Part shown: one piece after another, positions 56,401 to 64,000 of the stretch
Numbering within the stretch: position 1 is the first letter of the stretch
Layout: every line of letters starts with the position of its first letter
Assembly: GCA_011033025.1 (NCBI GenBank)
Contig: WFMF01000067.1
Location: 124,001 to 188,000 of the forward strand
DNA: 64,000 nucleotides
DNA from: Beroe forskalii
Taxonomy: Eukaryota; Ctenophora; Nuda; Beroida; Beroidae
Direction of reading: 5' to 3'
The notes under the pieces: model-generated
The model's input: the letters and a program-made list of their open reading frames with translations, nothing else
Databases searched by the model: none
What the model was told of the DNA's origin: nothing
Position numbers and translations under genes: made by a program

Positions 56401-57799
56401 ACCCCTGACTCAAGGTCCTGTTTTTCCTAACCCTCAAGGCTCGAGCTAGATGTCTATCCCCAGTGGCGTTTTATTTTTAAAAGGGTAATGAAAGCTCTGC
56501 TGCTCTGGTTATGGGACACTCCCCAAATCTCCCCAATCTGTTTTCTTTAATTTCCTTTAAAAGCTTTTTGAAATTTAATTTTCTGACTGACGTCATTATC
56601 TTAGATAATGAAAACCCCGCTTTTATGGGACCCCCAGCCTATATTTTACAAATTTTCAAGATGAAAATTAACGTGAAAAAAGGCCTTTTTAAAAACAATT
56701 TAAAATGGTTAACAGGCCTTTTAAAAATCCTTTTGGATAAAAAAATTTTTGGTATAACCCAATTTTAAATATAATCAATTTTAAATATAACCACGGGAAG
56801 GGAATAGAACTAAAAAATTTCACGTTTTATGCCACTAATATTCCTGATGTCATTATCACGTGACATGGGGGTAACTGCTTGAAACTAAGGGGCCCTTGAT
56901 GAACAAAAGGGTAATTTAATAATTTTCAAAAAATAATACAAATGTCGGTGAATCCTTCTTTTTTAGGGTGAACCTTTTTAAGGAATTGGGGAATATAATA
57001 ATTAATTTAAAGGGAAAATTAACAAGGAACGGGCCCTTTGGGGCCAGGGGGAATATGTGTTTTGGTGGATTGGGGCCCGGGTTTGACCTGTAGACCGGTT
57101 TAAACTGGTGGTCTTTTTTGGACAATGGGGGCTGGTGGAATAACAGGGGGAAGGTGTTGGGTAACAGGGGGAATTAGTGGAACTAATGAACTTTTAACAA
57201 TTGGTCTTTGGCAAGTGGATTTTAATAAGTGGAAAAATTTTTGGAACTAATAATGTTACTGGGTGGATACTAATGGTAACTGGATGGATACTAATGGTAA
57301 CTGGGAGGAGACTAATTTTAACTGAGTACGGGGTTTTTACTGAGCTACAGGGGCTCGCAAGTTGTGGTAACTAATTTTTTTAAAATTCATTTGTGCACAG
57401 CTATTCTGGTTTTGCAAATAAATTTTATCTCGTGGATATTTCTTTTTAGTATCCACTTGATTACCACTCAGTTGCCATAGTTACCATTAGTTACCATTAG
57501 TTGCACCAAATTTGGAACCAGTATCCACGAAAATTGATTTTTTACAAAGTGGTGGTAACTGATGGATACTAATTCGTCCGTGGATACTAATGGATACTAA
57601 ATGGTAACTAACGGCAATTTTTAGTATCCGTGGTAACTGGGTGGATACTAAATGGTAACTGATGGTAACTAATGGTAACTAATGGTAACTAATGGATACT
57701 AATTTAGTATCCACAGTGGATACTATTTTAGAAAAATTAGCCACCAGTATCCATTAGTATCCGTGGATACTAAATCTGAAATTTAGTATCCACCCAGTA
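53470..57799. mobile_element. second foldback element, GGATACT/GGTAACT word family
   Basis: The left terminus GGCAATGTTGTACCACAGGA is a close relative of the terminus at 51410. The arms use ATTAGTATCC, ATTAGTTACC, GGTGGATACT and GGTGGTAACT. The right arm (about 57240-57799) is the reverse complement of the left as far as CACCCAGTA, where it stops abruptly. The terminal 90 bp or so, and hence any target duplication, is missing. Much of the middle (54240-57240) is poor-quality or foreign sequence. Confidence 0.75.
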
Positions 57800-58800
57800 T
57801 TAGGGTGTAACAGAATTTCCCGACTTTGACAACTCAAAATGCCTGGGCTAATTTCATACAGCCTAGGGCAAAAGAAAACCAAAAATCAAAAAATTTTTGG
57901 AAAAAAATATTTTTTGGGACTCGCCAGGAGGCAAAAACTTTTTTGCCTGTTAATCATAAAGGCAAATTGCCTAGGTACTATAACTTGGAAATTACTTGTC
58001 TAAGTCTCTTGTAGTCGTGTTCATCGTTTTCTACAGGTAAGAAAATGGGGGTATAGGTCAAAGAATTATGCTTCTATCTCATTCAGGGGCTGAATGTAAT
58101 GCGATTTTTCGTATGCCCATATGGTAAATGACCATATATGGGCATAACTAACATAAAACTTTTTAACCAAAGAGATAGCAAAATTTTTGCTTTTTGTATA
58201 CTAAGCCATACCCAAAGAACACGGTTTTGGTGATCAGAATTGTTTTTAAGTCATCAAGTGGCCGAATGGCAATATATGGCAACTGTGACGTCTCAAAATT
58301 TTCCGTCGGGGCCTTTTACCAATTCTGATCTTTTTACAACGAAACCATTCTACTTTTTTTGCCGAAAAAAGGGGGTTTTTTGGGTTAAAAAAACCCTGGC
58401 CCCTTTGGGCCTTTTTATATGGCATTTTCCCTCAGCCAATGAACTGGACCCCCAAAAAAAATTTTTTTTGCCTGGCGATGGTTTCCAAAAAACATGGGGG
58501 TTTGGGTTTTGTTATAGTCCCCGAACAAAATTTAAAAGGCAAAAAGCCCTGGCAGTCCCCAAAAAAAATTTTTCAAAAGGGGTTTTTTTTTCTCCCCGCT
58601 GGTAATCCGGCATGTGGGGAACTAAGTCAAATTTTTCTAAACCAGGATACTAATGGTTTAAATAATGGATTTTTTCTTCATGTTCCCGTTTTAAAAATTG
58701 GCCCCTTAAAAGAACCCCGAAAAAATATACATGTTTTGGTTTTTATAGGGCATTCATCCCCATGATAACAGCCCGAATGCAAGATTGAGCCATTTTGACA
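54240..58800. other. stretch of suspected low consensus quality
   Basis: Homopolymers of C, G, A and T are abnormally common and long. Words of the neighbouring arrays appear with swollen or missing bases (for example CCCCCCATTTAAATTTAATT for a TATCCACCCAGTT-type unit). The stretch changes character abruptly from its neighbours. Open frames here should not be trusted. Confidence 0.65.
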
Positions 58801-59454
58801 CTTAGAGGCTTCTGTGCAGTGAAATAGGCATCCCAGATGGTTGGAAACAGTCTTATATGAAAGAACTCATTGATATCTATCATTTTACCTTAAAAAATTA
58901 TCAAAATCCGACCTTGCGTTGAGATTTTATGAGGTTAAAACCACCTAAAAAGTCGCTTTCGATTTGTGACATGCGACTCGATTTTCCCTCACAAAGAGCT
59001 CATAACTCAAAAACTAAAAGAGATACAGCCTTGGGACCTATCTCAAAAATTCGAAGACCCTCTTACATAAGAAGAGTCTTCACTGGAAAGGTCAAGTCCT
59101 TCGTGGCCCGGTTGAGGGTTATCCCGAAGGCGGTGTCTGTGACGTAGACCGGCCTTCTTAACCTCAATATCCAACACAGAAGAAACCAATCCTACACCAA
59201 ACTGTAGTACCGATGGCTGCTACAAGTTGACATGGATAGATCCTGGCTACCTGCTTTACTTTTCCGTGGTCTGGTCAAAGGGGCACTGCAGCAGCAGCAT
59301 AGACGACCTATTATTCCCCAGAGGGAGAGGGCCTGACCTGAGTTGTCTTACCAACTTGTAGTACCCATGGTGGCTACAAGTTGGTGGCGATAAACTGGTC
59401 CTACCTCTTTATGTTGTCCCTCAGGGGTTAATCTTAGGCCCGTTTTCCAAAAAC
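58801..59454. other. gene-free stretch
   Basis: Sequence of normal texture with no supported gene. CAACTTGTAGTACCCATGG and ACTGTAGTACCGATGGCTGC (59200-59370) are partial direct repeats. Confidence 0.4.
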
Positions 59455-60330
59455 CGGGTTTTGGATGTCGCTGACTCAAATTTAGCCTCAAGACCAAAAC
59501 AGAAGCCAATGAAAACATATTTTATTTACCAAGATGAAGCTGAAACTGTCAAGGATCACCTCAAACCAAAATTTTGCACAATGGGATGAATTTGTGGCTC
59601 TCAGGTGAGGTTAAGAGATGTCCTCCCGGGAATTTCATCTTAAAATTTGGCCTTGTTTATGCCTCAAATGAACAACGCAAGGTCAAAAACTCCAAACTTT
59701 GAACCAAGGAAGTATATTCTGACCTCTTGATTGGATTACATTTCTTTAAAGAGGACTGAAGCACCTCCATGAGGTTAAAATGGCTAAAACTGTAAAATCC
59801 AGGTTTTTCAGATGTCGCGACACAGTTTTAGCCTCAAGACAGCAACAAAAGCCAATGAAAACAGATTCTTGATGGCAAAATGAAGCTGAAACTGTCTAGG
59901 ATCACCTCAAACCCAAATTTTTCACAATGTGATGGATTGGTGGCTCTCAGGAGAGGTTAAGTGACTTCCTCCTGGGGATTTTATCAAAAATTCACGCCAT
60001 TTTTTAGCCTCAAATGGACAACGCAAGGTCAAAAACTCCCAAATTTGACCAAGGAAGTATATTTTGACCTTTTGATTGAGACTGATAACTTTGGGAGGAC
60101 TCAAACACTTCTTTGATGTTTGAAGTGGCTAAAAACAGTAAAATCCAGGTTTTTGAGATGTCGCGACAAAATTTAGCCTCAAAACAGCAACAAAAGCAAG
60201 TAAAGACATATTCTTGATACCAAAATGAAGCTGAAACTGTCTAAGGTCACCTCAAATCAATATTTTACTCATTAGGATTTGTTGGCAATCCTCAGGTGAG
60301 GATAAGTGTCTTCCTTCCCATGTTTTTATC
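59455..60330. repeat. about 347-bp tandem satellite, 2.5 copies
   Basis: GATGTCGCTGACTC (59464), GATGTCGCGACAC (about 59812) and GATGTCGCGACAA (about 60159) each start a unit. Each continues with TTTAGCCTCAA, AAGCCAATGAAAACA-like, GATGAAGCTGAAACTGTC and CAACGCAAGGTCAAAAACTC. Copies are roughly 80-90% alike. Confidence 0.8.
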
Positions 60331-60335
60331 AAAAC

Positions 60336-60595
60336 ACAAAAAACAGTAAAAACGCGTCTAAAACACAAAAAACACTAAAAACGCGTCTAAAACACAAAAA
60401 ACACTAAAAATGTGTCTAAAACACAAAAAACACTAAAAACGTGTCTAAAACACAAAAAACAGTAAAAATGCGTCTAATACACAAATTTCATGAAAAAACT
60501 TACTATGTAAAAATTATATGATTTTTGTGTCTAAAACACGTTTTTTAGTGTTTTTTCGCCTAAAACACAAAAAACACGTGTGAAAAAAAGTGAGC
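60336..60595. repeat. AAAACACAAAAAACACTAAA short tandem repeat
   Basis: A unit of about 31 bp (TCTAAAACACAAAAAACACT plus AAAAACGCG) is repeated about five times, with an inverted degenerate unit at 60530-60560. Confidence 0.85.
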
Positions 60596-60960
60596 CTGCT
60601 GGGCCACCATACACAGGAATATACGTGTTTAGCAAGAATTCCATCTGCGCGCGCGACGCGCGCTAGATCGGCCGCCTAACGCGCGCGCGGCCACAGCAGG
60701 TGCAAACGACGTGGCCAATGGCCATTATGCTGAAATTAGATCTATGGAAGCGAGGAGGATAATTTTTTTTATGTGAAATAAAGTGATCCTTCTCGGCCAC
60801 TGCAGTGGACGAAAAGGCTCAAAAATTTTCACATAATTTTTTTTATCCTCCTCGGCCACGGGGTTGGACGAAAAGGCTCAAAAATTTTTACATAAAAAAT
60901 TTTTATGTAAATTTTTTTTATGTAAAAAAAAGTGAGCCTGCTCGGCCACCGTACTTGACT
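60596..60960. repeat. CTCGGCCAC direct repeats
   Basis: GGACGAAAAGGCTCAAAAATTTT occurs twice (about 60807 and 60865), and GTGAGCCTGCT(C/G)GGCCACC twice (60589 and 60931). A CpG-rich island-like run GCGCGCGCGACGCGCGC lies at 60646. Confidence 0.65.
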
Positions 60961-62258
60961 GTACAAAGATGACTATCTGTATCCCAAAGAGAAATAAGGT
61001 TGTTTTTGCTGAATTGTGTTACGCTATAGCTAAAGGGCAAAATATTTCGATTATTATTCAGTATTCTAATCAAGTTATTTATACTGAATTTTATGATTTT
61101 TTAACTTTTCAGTTTCTTGCCCTTAACTTATTTCACAGTGATTTCATACTCTTAAGTTATTATCACAGTATTTTATCACTGAGTTGTTTATGCAAATTCA
61201 GTTTATTTATGAATGGTAACAATGAGTAATGGGCACCTGAGTTCAATGGTGTGTATTAGTGTTATCTATTGTTCTTGATAATCGTCTATGTGAAGAGTGA
61301 TGGTTAAATACCATTATCCTTATGTTATGTTATGTTATGTCTATTACTATTATTATGTGTGAAAAAATATGGAGAAGATGAAATATGCTATTTCAAAACT
61401 GCCAGTTGATTAGTGGTAGGTATAGAATAGCGTGTGGGTATGACCCTGATTTTCAGGAGAAGCATCTCTCAAGATGAAGTATTGGATCAGGATGCATGCC
61501 ACTCGCATTAATTTCATTAATGTGCAACGTAAAAGGACTAAATGACCCGATCCATCCGCCGTCTCTTCTCTTCACTTAGTGTGTTGCTTAATTTGGTGCT
61601 TGGAAGTAAAGACAAAAGACCAGAGCAAGTTTCAGATTCATTCAGGTAGGTGGTCACTGCACTTGACAGTGCTATACCCTGGTACCAGGGGTGACTGTTG
61701 GGGGCCTACCTCAAAAAAGCTCTCGCAATTTAAAACACCTCGAAAGCTGAGGTAGGTATTGGACTGAAGATGCCTGCACACCACTCATCTTGGTGTGACT
61801 CATTAAGATCCTACTGCTCTCCACATTGCATTTCATGTTGGTGTTCAAGTATGGAGTTGGAGAAAAGTCTTGCAGATTGATGTCTTGAAGAAAGATTTCT
61901 TTTTAATTCAAACATGTGGGTATGATATCATTTTTGGGCTATTACTTCAAACAATTTTCCTGTAAGATTTTTACATTTTATTATGGCCTTTCAACAGTCA
62001 ATGCCTATGGTTGCACAAACAATAAGAACTGATAGAAAGAAGCATTTAAAATTACACCTATTTTTCACAAATGATGCAAACTTACAACACAACACAAGAC
62101 GAGAGATAATATAATCATTTTAAATGTTGTATTCTCGAAACAGTAAATCAGTGGTGAAAAGTAGATCTGATTTGAATCCATTATTGCATTTTTAGTGTTT
62201 CACTATGGGGTCCCCCTCACTCAATGCTATAAGCAATCAAGTTCAATGTGATGCAAAG
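60961..62258. other. gene-free stretch
   Basis: AT-rich. A short TTATG microsatellite lies at 61318-61340. The open frame at 60969-61229 is AT-driven and unsupported. Confidence 0.4.
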
Positions 62259-62316
62259 ATGAATGCATTTGTTCTACAAAGATGATATATCATCTTTGTA
62301 GAACAAATGCATTCAT
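62259..62316. repeat. perfect 58-bp palindrome
   Basis: ATGAATGCATTTGTTCTACA with nine further bases forms a 29-bp arm exactly mirrored around the centre between 62287 and 62288. Part of the arm, TCTTTGTAGAACAAAT, occurs again at 62374. Confidence 0.9.
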
Positions 62317-62790
62317 GAAGTATTATAATATGATTTCATAGATCGAAGGATATCATACTGTACCACAACCATCTTTCTTTGTAGAACAAATACAGTCATC
62401 TTTGTAGTCAAGCCACAGAACTCTCCAACAACTCCAACCATAGTCTTTGACAGGATCCATGAAAGAAATGCCTTCATCAGAGAGCTAGGCAGATCCAAAT
62501 AAAGCATGAGACACCAAAAATGATATGGTTTACTGAAAGCTAACACTGTGGCACATGGACTTGCGACCATGTTGTGGGGTTGAATGCATTTGGCGGGCGC
62601 CCAACGCTCCCCCAACCACGAGATGTAGTGTGTTAGTTTCAGAAGCTCCAAGTTCATCAAGGAAATTAAGTTCATCAATGTCTTTATCCAGTGTAGGGAA
62701 GATAAAGTTCCATCTGGTCCTGACAAGATCATACCTTAATAACCTTACAACTATAACAAATAACATCATCTCACCTTGAGATCTCTGCAA
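62313..62790 (-). other. weak coding-like stretch, unassigned
   Basis: Two overlapping minus-strand frames (62313-62732 and 62530-62790) read like protein in parts (FPTLDKDIDELNFLDELG; MVASPCATVLAFSKPYHFWC), as if one frame had been broken near 62560-62630. No family is recognised and no splice sites decide the issue. It may be a transposon relic or chance. Confidence 0.2.
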
Positions 62791-64000
62791 ATGCCCTCAC
62801 TCAGCTCAGGCATAATTATTAATATAGCTTTCAGAGTGAGATGATGTTAATGATGTTAATGTTTGACCCAGGAGTTAAGGTAAATTTGAAGATATACAGT
62901 AAACTTATCTCAGTAAACTTATCTCAGCACGACCCAGCAGGCTCTTAATATCTTTAAAATCCAATAGAAGGGGAGAGAGAGAGTATTTTTCAATAATTGT
63001 GCTGTAAAATCTTAAAATAGAATTGGCTATATACTGGGTGAACTTCAGTTCATATGAAGTCGCCGCGCACTTCATATGAATTCATATGAATTCATATGAA
63101 TTCATATGAATTCATATTTTTATTATTATTATTATTATAAGAGACGGTAGGCTACTAAGCCTCCGTAGTGCCCCCAAACCCCACGGATTTGGAGGTCATA
63201 TATGCACGACCATACCCTTCAAGAAACCTGGGTCGGCACATTTCCATTCAGGTATGCGTACTATTTATAAGCATACTCGCTTTGAGAGTACAATCTCTCC
63301 CCACTAGCGTAGCTCTAGGGTGGAGGTTCAGGTGGTTTTCAGATGACAGCCGACCCTGAATTGTTTTAGTTGAGATGTTACAAAATGGTATTGACAGCGC
63401 GTGATTTGATATGTTGAGTTCGCGCATATATGTTGAGTTCGCGCGTATAAATGGAGCTATCGCGCGCTGCACTCTGTATGCCGCACACGGGCTTTCCGTT
63501 GGCTAGTGCCTACGCACAGCCGTACAGGAATAGCCCATGCGCAGGACATAAGTTTGATCGTAGCCGATAATGTGCCACTGGTGGTACCGAAGTATGACAA
63601 TTGAGTTCTTGAATGTGTGTTTGTTAGGTGTACTAAAAAGTGTTATATACCAAGGTTGACTAGTGTAATTTCATCAGCAAGATTATGATACATGGGTTTA
63701 CTTTTATAACAATGTAGTCGTTCTTCGCTAGAAATTGAGAATCACTGAATACTATACGGGTGTTGAAGCAGTAAAACTATAATGATATCAATTTTATTTA
63801 AAGTAAAAATTGAAACAATGTCCAAATTGTTTTATAGTGTAATTTCAATTGAGCAATAGAACCTCTAAAGTATGTATCGACAAACAGCTACCCTGTGTTT
63901 AGGGCACGTGAAGAGGCAAATGCCAGACTATCACATTGAAATGGGATACCGATTCACTTGAGTTTTCAATGGTAAGCTGTCAATGTTCTGCTTATGTTGA
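62791..64000. other. gene-free stretch
   Basis: It holds an ATTCATATGA microsatellite at 63070-63118 followed by a TTA run. No gene is supported. A short frame at 63901-63959 after a TGTGTTTAG acceptor-like sequence is too short to call. Confidence 0.4.
63070..63118. repeat. ATTCATATGA microsatellite
   Basis: The palindromic 10-mer ATTCATATGA is repeated about four and a half times. Confidence 0.85.

Noticed and set aside
55493-58765. Numerous 60-120 codon frames
   Set aside because: They fall in the stretch of suspected poor consensus and are not conserved or spliced.
62313-62790. Confident protein-coding gene on the minus strand
   Set aside because: Two frames must be joined by an assumed shift, and no motif or splice signal supports it; kept only as a weak feature.

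Overview
This is a stretch of animal (metazoan) nuclear DNA. It is AT-rich, has spliceosomal introns with GT..AG borders, a homeobox gene, a tRNA-derived SINE, LINE and Penelope-like reverse transcriptases, and DNA transposons with target-site duplications. The species cannot be named from sequence alone. A repeat-rich invertebrate, possibly a cnidarian, is a guess.

Layout. Positions 1-21800 are mostly one plus-strand multi-exon gene for a long coiled-coil protein (exons from 6637 to at least 19395, all phase-consistent, including a 33-nt microexon). A complete homeobox gene with an uninterrupted coding sequence (11621-13078) sits inside its 7.2-kb intron on the same strand, behind three TCACGTG boxes and a TATA-like box. 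The first 10 kb also carries a 23-bp minisatellite and at least seven copies of a short module built around TGACGTCATTATC. From 21713 to 24840 and again from 40455 to 53460 lies a duplicated block. Each copy holds a gene for the same unrecognised secreted, probably membrane-anchored protein of about 573 residues. The right-hand gene (46066-47787) is intact; the left-hand one (22177-23900) carries two single-base insertions.

The right-hand block has been greatly enlarged by insertions. Because the left-hand block keeps the empty sites, several insertions can be placed to the base: a 1455-bp element with inverted ends and an 8-bp target duplication (itself containing a TA-flanked element), a 215-bp insertion, a 1.1-kb insertion, and a 2-kb foldback element with an 8-bp target duplication. 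Between the blocks, 30.7-40.45 kb is one CR1/Jockey-type LINE on the minus strand. It is broken by a Helitron-like element in its endonuclease domain, a TATA-flanked element in its reverse transcriptase, and about 4 kb containing a Penelope-like reverse transcriptase.

The most unusual signal is at 51.4-57.8 kb. Two adjacent foldback elements share their termini and their order of repeats and spacers, but differ throughout in the repeated word (GGAGGCT in one, GGATACT/GGTAACT in the other). The second lies largely in a stretch (about 54.2-58.8 kb) whose swollen homopolymers suggest poor consensus sequence. The last 5 kb holds a roughly 347-bp satellite, a 31-bp repeat, a perfect 58-bp palindrome and no convincing gene.
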